This document shows, one piece after another, positions 11,998 through 22,120 of a stretch of 64,000 bases of DNA. The notes beneath the pieces are model-generated. The model ran no database searches. It was not told where the DNA came from and saw nothing but the letters and a program-made list of their open reading frames with translations. The stretch covers positions 15,075,755-15,139,754 of the forward strand of contig OX104132.1 of the NCBI GenBank assembly GCA_944470555.2. The letters run 5' to 3'. The position numbers and the translations under genes are program-made. Position 1 is the stretch's first letter. Every line of letters begins with the position of its first letter. This DNA comes from Heterobilharzia americana (lineage: Eukaryota; Platyhelminthes; Trematoda; Strigeidida; Schistosomatidae).

Positions 11998-13449
11998 AAG
12001 CTTAACTACGAGACTTTTAAAGTCACCTGAGGAAACAAGTTAACTCATCCGATAGGAACGGTGTTCAGTGCCGTCCGGATAATCCACTTAGAAACACGGT
12101 TAGTACAAAAGATAAACGTAGCTATCTAGATTTTGAAAATTTAGCGATATGTACATGTTTTGCTTCAGTGCAGTTATACCTTTGATCATTTTGTTCATTT
12201 ATCCAGAGGTTGGGTGTAAAGTTGCCTAATTTCTCGTTATTCTTAGGCGTCACAGTGTCGTTCATATTGAACCAGTTCAGTTAAGTACTGAATTGCATCT
12301 TTGTCTTCGTTTATTCGTACAAAAATATGTTCCATACGCTCGTCTTCACTCCTCCTAGATTTAGTTACTAGAACACCTTCATGAAACATGTGATCGAACA
12401 AAGTGTAACGTTGAAACAGACTAGTGTTAAGCAAGTTTATTTGTCTTTTAATTTGTTTGTAGATGGTTTTTCTAAAACAGACACTTGTTAAACCAACATT
12501 TTTTCCCAATATTCAATGAAGAATGCCTTCTTGGGACTGTACTGTTTTGGGCTTCGAGTGTTCATTCAGCAATAAGACGTGTCATTCACAATGTGGCTTC
12601 ACTATTATCCAGTATTGTAAGGTGACATCCATTCTGCCTACCTACCTGGCTGGCCACGAAGGTGACAGCTAAGCATCAGATCCTTAAGAGATGTATTTGA
12701 AGGGTACCCAATTAGTACAGCTGAATTATGTTTGAGTTAGATAATTTTCGCCAACGTGGTCTTTAAAACCAGAGAGCACTGGATAGATGTCCCACTCAAA
12801 TCACAAACCCCTTAGTTGTGCACACAATTGACCTCAGTTTTGGCCGAGTCCAGGAAATCTACGTAGTATAATGGGTACGTTACGTTTCTTCCTGTAGATT
12901 GGGATTGAACGGCCAAACCATTAACAATGTAATGTAATTATCATCCAGTGTCAACGACAGTTAACTTTCTTTACTCCTGCATGAAGTTGTTGGTATACAC
13001 TACTGAGGATTTCCAAGCTAGAAAAAAATGGGTGAACAGTGCTTTCCCAGTCAATGATATCAGTATGTGATAAAATCTAGTGTACGATCAGTCAGTTCCT
13101 GTAAGCACCAGTCTAATGAAAGATGGCAAAATGTATTGGCTGGTCACTAGAAAGAAAACTGTTTTATATCGTTTATTCCAAAGTGCTGACTCTGAATTAA
13201 ACCGATCATTTTGCATTCTGGTTAGGAGACTGATGTTAAGTGGAATACTTTTTGCTGAGCGCCTGTAACAACCTAACTGGCAGCTTTAGATGTATTAAAT
13301 TACATTTTTCTCATCTCAATGAAAATCGTCTGAGTTGAAATCGACCAATTAGAACTTGTTAGTTACACCATAATGTAAGATTTAAGATGTACTAAACACA
13401 CCGGTAAAGTCAGTGAAGGAAGAAGGGTTATATAATAATGTGAACTTAC
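11998..13449. other. Intron sequence with one unexplained ORF and a SINE scrap
   Basis: A minus-strand ORF (12243-12509, 88 codons) holds FDHMFHEGVLVTK and DAIQYLTEL. It weakly resembles the ribosomal protein S10 N-terminal domain but cannot be assigned. About 12765-12850 is a scrap of HH-SINE family 2 on the minus strand. Nothing else was recognised. Confidence 0.35.
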
Positions 13450-13567
13450 TGAGTAGACGGTAAAGTCGACCAAAAAATTTCATAGTTGCCCAGGGTTTCA
13501 AGTTATTTCTCGATAGACACATTTGACAACAGTTGAAAAAATAGAAACTGATTTCAGCAAAACAAAT
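13450..13567 (-). CDS. Lipid phosphate phosphatase-like gene, short exon (end of TM2 and cytosolic loop; fourth coding exon)
   Basis: A 118-nt exon found by phase matching. The minus-strand acceptor is TGTTTTTTAG just above 13567 and the donor is GTAAGT at 13444-13449. It enters in phase 0 from the 16798 exon and leaves in phase 1 into the 7856 exon, as both neighbours require. It encodes ICFAEISFYFFNCC (end of TM2, then membrane-proximal Cys residues) and a basic loop ending KFFGRLYRLL, which runs into TM3 (TYIFGLLATML) after splicing. An acidic residue after TM2 and a basic loop before TM3 is the usual LPP pattern. Reading order and phase agreement are strong, but there is no transcript evidence here. 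The intron on its 5' side (13568-16797) carries the hammerhead array. Confidence 0.8.
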
Positions 13568-13959
13568 CTAAAAAACAGTGAACAGCAAATGAAGAACTAT
13601 ATCCAAAAAAAATTATTGTTTATTTTAAAATACTAAGCAGTTTCAAAAAAACTGTTATTTGCTAGGCGCCAAGAATAACTTCAATTAACATACTACTGAT
13701 TAACGCGAGTAGTTAAAAAGCATAATGATCGAATCAACATTCCCTATGGTTGGTCATACTGAAATAATCTAAATGCCACATGCTTATTCAGCTCATTTCG
13801 GGTCAATCTGATTGACGTTATACCTGGATAGTGTACGAAATTTAAATTTCATTCTACCCCATTGCTGTGTTCTGTTCTTTTGGAGCTACTCTCTAACAAA
13901 CTGGGTAGATGAAAGAAAGCTATCCCGTGCCCAATTAAAGCATGTAACCCAGTCCTTTA
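13568..13959. other. Intron sequence, nothing recognised
   Basis: Beginning of the 3.2-kb intron between the exons at 13567 and 16798, with no recognisable feature. Confidence 0.5.
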
Positions 13960-14110
13960 GGAGGTGAATCGCTGCCCGAATAGTTCGGTGGGGAAATCGC
14001 TGACGTGGGTTTGAATCTGAGGCGCGATATTGAAGTTGTAGATACACCTTGTTGACTAGTCCCGACAAGCCCGAAACCTAAGTCCAAGGTTTCCTAGCGA
14101 TCGCCTCCAG
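13960..14110 (+). mobile_element. HH-SINE family 3 copy with hammerhead relic
   Basis: The tRNA-like head (CCCGAATAGTTCGGTGG, then GTGGGTTTGAATCTGAGG as the B box) is followed by a hammerhead at 14046-14090. Stem I ACCTTG/CAAGGT pairs perfectly, and GAAA and the GTC triplet are present. The core reads TTGACTA instead of CTGANGA, and one stem III pair is lost. Predicted inactive; useful for defining the family. Confidence 0.65.
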
Positions 14111-15129
14111 TCAACTAACATAGCTAGATATCAGTATATGCGACAGTCGTTGAGACACAAAGTTCAGAAACTTACAGGGGATTATTCATTTTCACTTTCT
14201 CATGAAGTTTAGTGTAAAGATGTTCTACATTCCAAAATTGAAACGTTAGTTACCGAAACTTATGGCTTATGGCGCATTGATCCATGAGAATTAGTCAACA
14301 TTAATCACGAACTTTTAACATTAACTTAGTCTCAGATACTAAAACCTCATTCACTGGGTTTCAGATCCACGTCTCCATTTTAATTCTTTCTTAGTGGTTG
14401 GATAGTTTCATCTAGAGTACACACTTTATGTGCAGCACATAAATTATTCGATGATTAGTAAACTATACCTACCTAAAGGGGAACATTGTGATTGCTAAGA
14501 GTCTATTCTAGAATTAGATGTCACATGGAATGCTGAGAGATATTTTTCACTCAGAACTCATGGTTACTAACAATGTAACCTTTATAAAGTCCATCCTGCT
14601 TAGTAGACTCAGTAGAGAATCTCTCAGTGACCTTTATGGATATCACTCTTAAGCTTCTCCAGTTGTTAGTGATCCAGGCATACTAGGCAACACGACAGTG
14701 ATTATCAACCATAAATATATATGGACAAACTGACATCAAAACTTTTCAAATGTGATAGCTATGAGACATGGGTGTCAATCTGTTTTGAAATATGTGACTG
14801 CACACACAGATGATGACTGCTAGCAAGTTCGAAGTCTTAATAAGGTGTATCTTCTACATCCCAATCTTGATGACAAACATCAAAAAACAGTACGAGACTT
14901 GTCATATTATTTAGGTGCATGACCATGGTACCAGCTTGTTGTATTGCATTTGACCAACACTAAATATTAAATAACATATGCTGGTTTGCTGCGTTTACTA
15001 CGATCCATTATTAACATGATCAGAACGCAGGCAATATTGAGGCATCCGCACATGAGCCCATATGCCAATAGAAACCGATCAAGTCAGTCCAATCAACCAC
15101 GGTACGATATAAAAACAATTATACTATAT
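14111..15129. other. Intron sequence, nothing recognised
   Basis: No ORF, repeat or RNA motif recognised. Confidence 0.5.
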
Positions 15130-15317
15130 TTTGAGGGGGTTGTGGAGATTTGGAAATATTTCAAGTTGTTATTCATCGAAGACTGACATCAGTTGGAGGA
15201 ACAAAGGAAACCTGGGAGCACTGGACAGCTGTTTCGTCCTAGTATGGGACTCCTCAGCAGTGCGCACCCTTTGTTCCTCCAACTGATGTCAGTCTTCGAT
15301 GAATAACAACTTGAAAT
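15130..15317 (-). mobile_element. HH-SINE family 2 fold-back copy with perfect 50-bp arms
   Basis: Left arm 15158-15207 and right arm 15268-15317 are exact reverse complements. Both arms are the SINE 3' tail. The 60-nt spacer holds the complete hammerhead, read on the minus strand. The tRNA-like head is missing; the inverted tail begins immediately upstream of the ribozyme's stem I. The leader at 15133-15157 is shared with the tandem copies at 16025-16050 and 46560-46590. Confidence 0.9.
15218..15263 (-). ncRNA. Intact type I hammerhead ribozyme motif (HH-SINE family 2)
   Basis: Read 5'-3' on the minus strand: stem I GCACTG, core CTGAGGA, stem II GTCC-CATACTA-GGAC, core GAAA, stem III ACAGCTGT (four pairs, no loop; its first A is the last of GAAA), cleavage residue C in a GTC triplet, and stem I CAGTGC. 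All conserved core positions match the hammerhead consensus C-U-G-A-N-G-A ... G-A-A-A ... U-H. Cleavage is predicted 3' of the C at 15224. The ribozyme is in the sense orientation of the phosphatase gene, inside its 3.2-kb intron. Activity is an inference. Confidence 0.85.
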
Positions 15318-15639
15318 TATGCTATAGTTGGCCAAACTTCAATTGTAGCATATTCTGATGTTCATGACTGACTTGATGACATTTTATTTTACTTGAACCA
15401 AGAGGTCACATTTTTGAAACAATTTTATCAAGGATAACTTTCTGAATATTGTTTATATCAGTTGTAAGTACAACGTTTAGGTCATATTTCAAGGTCTACT
15501 GTTGAGTTCAGTTCATATCAAGAGTTGCTGTGACCCTCTTGATGTCCTTCAAAACATGTCAATCAGTGGATAAAATATTAATTTATTGACACTTAGTATA
15601 ATGTCATTATGATGTTGACTATGGATACTAGAAACGTGA
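15318..15639. other. Intron sequence between SINE copies, nothing recognised
   Basis: About 320 bp without a recognisable feature. Confidence 0.5.
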
Positions 15640-16020
15640 ATATAGATTATTTCAAGTTGTTATTCATCGTAGACTGACATCAGTTGAGGGAACAAAGGAA
15701 ACCTGAGAGCACTGGACAGCTGTTTCGTCCTAGTATGGGACTCCTCAACAGTGCGCACCCACGAACCCACCAGCAGGGATCGAACCCACGACCTGCAGGT
15801 TCCGCGGCCAGCGCGTTACCATTGAGCAACTGGGTCAGAATTCAATGCTCCATATTTCCAACTTCTGTTAGCTCACGATATATAGAGCAACCACCACCCA
15901 ATGTCATCGCTGAGTATCTGTCCTCATAGCCATCAGGCTTTGACTCCACCGGTCACGACTTCTCATTGGAACTTCGGGAATACTTCTCGAAGCTAGTCAC
16001 CAATGAGCACCAGTTCAATT
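15640..16020 (-). mobile_element. HH-SINE family 2, near-complete unit (tandem copy 1)
   Basis: On the minus strand, from 16020 down: a leader ending near 15850; a tRNA-like head (CCAGTTGCTCAATGGTAACG, then GGTTCGATCCCTGC, at 15765-15840); the hammerhead at 15709-15754; and the tail to about 15647. The next unit starts 404 bp further on in the same orientation, so the two are in tandem. Confidence 0.85.
15709..15754 (-). ncRNA. Hammerhead ribozyme motif, one core change (C3 to U)
   Basis: Identical in plan to the 15218-15263 motif, except that the core reads TTGAGGA instead of CTGAGGA. Stems I, II and III, GAAA and GTC are intact. C3 is essential in characterised hammerheads, so activity should be lost or weak. 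Confidence 0.8.
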
Positions 16021-16250
16021 AAATTTTGAGGGAGTTGTGGAGATTTGGAATTATTTCAAGTTGTTATTCATCGTAGACTGACATCAGTTGGAGGAACAAA
16101 GGAAACCTGGGAGCACTGGACAGCTGTTTCGTCCTAGTATGGGACTCCTCAACAGTGCGCACCCACGAACCCACCAGCAGGGATCGAACCCACGACCTGC
16201 AGGTTCCGCGGCCAGCGCATTAACATTGAGCCACTGGGTCATAGATTGCT
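16021..16250 (-). mobile_element. HH-SINE family 2, tandem copy 2
   Basis: A second tandem unit, offset 404 bp from the first. Tail, hammerhead (16113-16158) and tRNA-like head (to about 16245) are present; the leader is cut off. It differs from copy 1 by only scattered substitutions. Confidence 0.85.
16113..16158 (-). ncRNA. Hammerhead ribozyme motif, one core change (C3 to U)
   Basis: Same sequence as the motif at 15709-15754, including the TTGAGGA core. The shared mutation shows that these two copies descend from one unit or were copied together. Confidence 0.8.
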
Positions 16251-16797
16251 GGGTTTATAGTTGAACCGATTAAGAAAGTGGATCTAAAAATGATCTTGTG
16301 GTTTGCTTAAAGAACTTTAAGTTTGCATTTAACCATGTATGAACTAGGTAGTGCATAACAAACATTGAGTTCTGAAGCATGACTGAAATGTCACTGATAA
16401 TCCTACTGAGATCATTTCTGAACAATTAGATTTTAATACTTACGTATGAAAAGTCTTTCACTTCTTTCGAATGAACATCCACCAGACGTTTAAAAGCTCA
16501 TGAACATTATACTTTCTGCTTACTGCTTTCAGAAGTCTTGTACCAAGTGAAGGAAGCAGTTAGGGTGAGTTCTTGAGCTACTTTCTTTAGCAGAATCAAA
16601 GCAATCATAGTATAACATTGGTTACCAATCAGGAACCATCCAATCTTTAATAATCATGAAGAACTAAGCTATGTATGTATGTATGTGTGTGTGTGTGTTT
16701 ATGGGTGTGCATATATAATCGACTTTCACGAGCCGGCAAATTTAGTGCATTATACTATAAAAGTAACAGTTTTGAAATCGCTATCACGAAAACTTAC
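16251..16797. other. Intron sequence with short ATGT/GT microsatellite
   Basis: A simple ATGT-then-GT tract lies at 16671-16698. The rest is featureless up to the donor GTAAGT (minus) at 16792-16797. Confidence 0.6.
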
Positions 16798-17329
16798 CAC
16801 TATTACAGGAATTATTATTGATCCTGTGACTATGGAACTGATCGTCATATGACGATAAATATCAGCTTGTGACTGGGATAATTGTAACCATTGATCACTT
16901 TTTATCCCTTGAACAAAGTCTTTATCAGTTGGATAATTACGACCGTAAAGATGAACATTATCTCTTGGCCCGTATAAGTGTTGTTCAGCAGAGGGGATTA
17001 TCAATTTCGGTGGAAGCATTAAGCCCAAGTCTCCATCCCAATATTGAGGATTAACTCTGTTCACTTGATTGGTTCGTTCTGACTGATAGCGTGCCATTAA
17101 TGATAACGGATTAGGTGTAGTCATTGTTGAATAGGATGATGGAACCTGTTGTCTGTTAGCCATATTTATTCGTTCAAGTAAAGGTTTTAGTTCATTGTTT
17201 GTCTCACTGACACCCCCACTGACTCCACCAGTGCTACTGCCAGCTTCAGTATTGGCGATATCTGAATAACCAGGTGGTAAGTCAGGACACTGGAATTTTC
17301 TTTGATAAAGAGGAATCCAATCAGCCCAT
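16798..17329 (-). CDS. Lipid phosphate phosphatase-like gene, exon with first loop and TM2 (third coding exon)
   Basis: 532-nt exon with acceptor TTATTTCAG (minus) just above 17329 and donor GTAAGT at 16792-16797. It enters in phase 2 and leaves in phase 0. It begins WADWIPLYQRKFQC, matching the region just after TM1 in LPPs (a P-x-x-RGFFC-like motif). Then come about 130 residues rich in Ser, Asn, Gln and Pro that ordinary LPPs lack. The exon ends SSIVTGSIIIPVIV, the start of TM2. The first lumenal or extracellular loop is therefore about 160 residues long, against roughly 30 in typical LPPs. The insert contains two Tyr- and Gly-rich stretches (YWDGDLGLMLPPK and LYGRNYPTDKDF). Its function is unknown. 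It joins the exon at 50835 across a 33.5-kb intron with the codon phase preserved. Confidence 0.85.
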
Positions 17330-18485
17330 CTGAAATAAAAGTGAGAATGGTAATGGATAAACAATCAAATAACTTCTGTTTTACTGTTTAGCAAAAATTT
17401 CTCCCAGTTAAACATTTTAGAGCACCTGAACACCTTTTCTTGCTTCTAAACCTTAAGGCTCAGTAATTTTTCTTGTATATCACCATCACTCTTGAAACTT
17501 ACTGTGTTCCCTTCATTTGCTATTCCAGTAAATTCAACTGTGAATGATAAACACCACCGAGATTTTGATGGTGTATACATTCTTTCAGCTGGATAGTTTA
17601 GTGGTGAAGCCATTTTAGTCTTTCCAGACAAGATCGTCAGTACTGACCCCTCAATTTCCCAGCAAGACACTTGTGTTACATCCTGATGAAGTGGCATGTG
17701 ATCGGCCTTTTTTCTTAGACGACACACATTTTCTTACTGGTCTTTTATCAACCTGACCTATACCTTGTAGGTGTTGGTTGAGTCTTTATCGATACATTTG
17801 ATAGTTGCTTGCAGAAATTCTTAGTATTTTTTCGATTTCCTCTATTCAAGACTTTCAACTTCATATCCATGATTGTCAACATGGATTCCTACCAGATGCT
17901 ATCTATTGTGATGCTTAATCGCTGACTGATATTCATACAAACGAAGATGTAGATGACTACCTCTTTGCTCAATGTGCTATTCATTATAATTGTTGTAGTT
18001 ACCATTGTAATGATCATTATTTTGATCTCCTTTCATTTGCATTAGAAATAAGCTGCAGAGAATGTGTAAACTTACAAGTAGTTCATAGTTGATGATAAAT
18101 TGGACTGACACCTATTCATGAAGTTGTCTGGGCAACAATCCACTTTCCAGGACAATCAGCAAGTAATTTTCTTCAATTTTCAGTGCAGTGGTTGAGTTAC
18201 AGTATGTTTTTCCGCTTTTCAGTATCTTGACGATATCGTTTAGGAACAGGACAACAAATGACTAGATGGGCTTAATTGAAAAATTGTAACCTGATAGGAT
18301 TCTCAATTTTTAAATGCATTCACAAACAATAGCCAGTGTCTTCTGCTTTCTAAGGCCATGCAATAACCCCAGGTATTCATTTCCTAAGTATTTCTGATGC
18401 CAATTGTTAAAAATAAGTTAAAGCTTATTAGCTTCTGTCTATCTCACCAAGGTGACCGTGGGTATCATAGTAAATATCTTAGGTT
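17330..18485. other. Intron sequence, nothing firmly recognised
   Basis: Start of the 33.5-kb intron. A 93-codon minus ORF at 17446-17727 has no recognisable domain, and its inclusion is not needed for exon phasing. Otherwise featureless. Confidence 0.45.
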
Positions 18486-18830
18486 AATTAACTTACTTTA
18501 TGGGTTTGTGGGGATTTATTAATTTTCAGTTGGCATTCACGATAGACTGATATCAGTTGGAAGAACATTAGAAACCTGTGGGCGCTAGATAGATGTCTTC
18601 TCCTAGTTAGGACTCCTCCCCACCAGGGATCGAACCCAGGACCTCCAGGTTCCTTGGTCAGCACATCACAACCGAGCCACTGTATCAGAACCCAATGGTT
18701 CATATTTCCAACTCCTGTCAATTCATCGTTGAGTATTTGTTCTCACGGCCACCAGGTTTACCCTAACGGTCACGACTTTTCATTGGAGCTTCAGGAATGA
18801 CCTTCAGTAGTCACTGTTATTGAGGCAGTC
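18486..18830 (-). mobile_element. HH-SINE family 2 copy, ribozyme deleted
   Basis: The tail (18540-18570) and tRNA-like head (18615-18690, minus) are recognisable. The 5' leader runs to about 18830. The ribozyme region is damaged at 18590-18615 and no intact core remains. Confidence 0.65.
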
Positions 18831-18839
18831 CTAAGAGAG

Positions 18840-19260
18840 GGAGCGTTGTTTACCTTGTGAACGCGGGGTGGTATTCGGACCGGAATGATGGGTATTGTTC
18901 CCTGTAGCCGGAGCATATTTCTCAGGGAGCCTAAGTGGAACCTCCGTTTCTTCTGGAGAGGTGTGCTACATCGGTTTCAGCAAGAATGTGGGTAATCAGT
19001 GAGATGTGTCCTATGCACATCTGCCCACAGGGTAACGAGTATGGTCAACAAGCTGATTACTAGAAGATGCAGATAGACTGAAGCCTGAAAGTTTAGGGGG
19101 AAGGATTCAGTGGTCATTTCTGAGGGAGTGTTAACAGTGTGCTTTGGCAGGATTGTTTGTTTTCATACGGTTGCGCTGCTAAATATGCTTCTTACTCTTT
19201 GAGGGGACCAATCCCCCGGGTCAGAAGACGATGGCGTCCAAACAGACGATGTTCAGCCTA
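18840..19260. other. GC-richer block of unknown nature
   Basis: About 420 bp of clearly higher GC content than its surroundings, starting at GAGGCAGTCC and ending near AGCTAAGCCG. No long ORF, tRNA head or match to the other repeats here could be seen. It may be the leader of an unrecognised retroelement. Confidence 0.35.
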
Positions 19261-19724
19261 GAACTGGAAGCTAAGCCGAAAATTTGAGTAAAATTATTTC
19301 GAGAATTGACGAATGAATTGTTCCAGAAATAAGTAAGACTACATCACATAAGAATCATACATCGCAAGCATACCGAAAGCACACAACGACAACAACATAC
19401 CTAACATTCAATAGATCGCCATTTAGCTGACGTCAGTCGCTTAAATACGCACAGACATATATATGGACATACATATACATACAGCTAACGTTGATTCTAT
19501 CGGTAATGACGATATGATTGAAGCTGACTTAAAACACAGATCGATCAGTTAGTCATTTGGCTTTCTAGTTTGGTTGGACAAAATTATACAACACTACTTC
19601 CTTTTATACTCATTTTGTATAACTGAGAAATAGTACATTGAGATAAACTCCATAAACCTCAGACTAAACTACTGTCCAGTACCCGTTACAGACATCCTTT
19701 GAAATGGTTATCTCGAAGTTATGA
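19261..19724. other. Intron sequence, nothing recognised
   Basis: AT-rich stretch with no named feature. Confidence 0.5.
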
Positions 19725-20060
19725 TGACAAGCCATGTCTTGTGGAATCAACCATTCTCCAGTGAAGTGCACCAACTGAAGATCTTGGTGGACAGTTAAGC
19801 TACATCACAAATTGACAGAAGTAGCAATCCGCTAAACTTCAACAGAGTGGCTGAATGGTTAACACCTTCGCCGCAAGATTCGGGAGTCTTGGGTTAGACC
19901 CAAAACAGGGTTGTGGGTGCATGCCTGCTATGAGGTTCGACAGTAACCTCTAGATTCCTCGAATACGCCTGAATATCCCCGCAAAGCCTTCACAGCCAAT
20001 CACAGCATGCCAAGTGTTAGCAAAATGCCACGTAATCATACGTGTGAGTCTCAGGTGTTT
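19725..20060 (+). mobile_element. HH-SINE family 2-like copy, very degenerate
   Basis: The leader-like sequence (19735-19830) and tRNA-like head (AGAGTGGCTGAATGGTTAAC, then a TTGGGTTAGACCC B box) survive. The ribozyme region (19915-19960) cannot be aligned to a core. Confidence 0.5.
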
Positions 20061-20247
20061 CTTTTCTGTTTTCGATGGACCTAACTACCGTCGTTGGTGA
20101 ACTTTAAGGTTATTGTTCAAGAGTCCACCTATATATAATTATATATATCCACCACAAGGATACACCAGTGTTGTTGAGGTAATCCCGTACTTGGACGAAA
20201 CGGCTGACGTCCACAGCTTCTAGGCTTTCAATGGTTCTCTAATTGAA

Positions 20248-20248
<1 letters not shown>

Positions 20249-20290
<42 letters not shown>

Positions 20291-20511
20291 GTCCCTTGGG
20301 TTCCTAATGGAACATAGGGCTTCAGTAGCACGCCTCCAGTGACCTCTGTTCTCTGAGATCTTTTGAACCTGGTCCTACGACAGCCCAGAAGCTCTCATTT
20401 CCTCCTCGCACGACCTCCTCCATGTCACCCTCGGTACCGACGTCCAACTCGTCGCTTCCCATGGGGATTCCACTCGAGGGCCTGACGCGTGATGTCCCCA
20501 GTCGGCCTTCC
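20249..20511 (-). mobile_element. RTE-like family A, short 5'-truncated insertion (copy b)
   Basis: Only the last 80 or so codons and the 3' end remain, with a long (ATT)n tail at 20249-20290. The flanks carry a direct repeat AATTGAAA at 20241-20248 and 20512-20519, a target-site duplication. The coding end (minus) contains VTWRRSCEEEMRASG and matches copies a, c, d and h. Confidence 0.85.
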
Positions 20512-20734
20512 AATTGAAAACTACTTTGAAAAAATAAATTCCTACAAATTTCGAACTAAATTTCAGAAATAATTGTAACATTGTATGGTTTTCGCTGATT
20601 TGGATTCCTCTGATTCCCATAATTTCACCATTAAGTTCAATATCATGCTCCGGGAAAGTTCCACAAAAATGTGAAGCTGATGAGTTTCTTAATTTCTAAC
20701 AATCATAAATGGATCGGCTACTGCGGTTAGTTGT

Positions 20735-22120
20735 CTTCGCAAGAACTGGCGCGAAATCATGCTCCTGTCCACCCGAAGCAAGCAAAATATTAAGCAGTAT
20801 CATCTTGGAGAGACTAAAGGATGCACTGGATTCAAAACTACGACCGGAACAGACAGGCTGGATTCAGGAAGTATAAACCATGTGCAGACCAAACTGCAGC
20901 GCTACGCTGCGCATCATCATAGAACAGAGCATAGAATGGCAGCCAACTCAATTCTACTTCAACTTCATCGACTTTGAGAAGGCCTTCAACAGCGTCGACC
21001 GGGAAATAATTTGGCAGCTGCTTCAACAATACGGTATACCACAAACCTTTATCAACCTCTTTCAACAACTATATAAACGAACCCCATGCCAAGTGATTCA
21101 CAATGGGAAGCTCAGTGATGTTTTTGAAGTGAAGACAGGAGTGAAACAAGGTTGCCTACTTTCCCCCATGATATTCCTGCTTGTAGTGGACTGGATTATG
21201 CAACAAACAGTGGGGGCGAGAAGAGGGAGATACACTGGGCCGCGGAAAAGAACCTAGAAGATTTGGATTTCGCTGATGACTTTCGTCTGATGTCACACAA
21301 ACGTGAAGATCTACAGGCAACAACTAACAAGTTGACAGAAGAGGTAGGGCAGGGCAGTGCAGTGCAGAGAAGACTGGACTTCAAGTGAACGTAGAGAAGA
21401 CAGAGGTAGAGGTGATGAAGATATCCAACCAACAACAACAGCAACAACAAGCTCTTATCACCATCAATGGAAGAAACTTAAAGGAAGTAGCCTCTTTTAC
21501 CTATCTTGGCAGCATCGTTTCAACTGCAGGCGGCACAGATGAGGATGTCAAAACCAGTATCGGAAAAGCTAGACAGGTGTTCATTAGCCTGAAACCAGTG
21601 TGGAGATGTACTGCACTGCACTGCACTCAGCATAAAGCGTGAACAAGATCCGGGTTTTCAACAACAACGTCAAATCAGTGCTTCTGTATGTCTCAGAGAC
21701 TTAGCGCGTTACGAAAGGGATCCCCAACAAACTACAGACATTCATCAACAACTGCCCACGCTCGTTACTGAAGTTCAGATGGCCAGAATAACAGGAATAG
21801 GCAACAAGGAACTCTGGGAACGAACCAACTAAGCAAAAAGCTATCGCCCAATAAATATGTAGAAGGAAATGGAGATAGATTCAGCATACACTGAGAAGGC
21901 CGACTGGGGACATCACGCGCCAGGCCACGCCCTCGAGTGGAACCCAGATGGGAAACGACGAGTTGGGCGTCCGAGGGTGACATGAAGGAGATGGTGAGAG
22001 GAAGAAATGAGAGCTTGTGGGCAGTGGTGGAGCCAGGTTCAAAAGATTTCAGAGAGCATAGTGCACTGGAAACGTGCTACTGAAGCCCTATGTTCCATTA
22101 GGAACCCAAGGGACAAATAA
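20735..22120 (+). mobile_element. RTE-like family A, 5'-truncated (copy c)
   Basis: Plus-strand RT blocks: DFEKAFNSVDREIIWQLL (about 20.97 kb), GVKQGCLLSPMIFLLVVDW (about 21.15 kb), LDFADDFRLMSHK with an intact FADD (about 21.28 kb), SFTYLGSIVSTAGG (about 21.5 kb), and the C-terminal end to 22.08 kb, followed by GGAACCCAAGGGAC. At least three frameshifts separate the blocks. One, just after VWR at about 21.6 kb, is shared with copy f. Inactive. Confidence 0.8.

Noticed and set aside
17446..17727. 93-codon minus ORF as an extra phosphatase exon
   Set aside because: Exons at 50835 and 17329 already join in phase, and this ORF has no domain or hydrophobic segment that the protein lacks. Left as unassigned.
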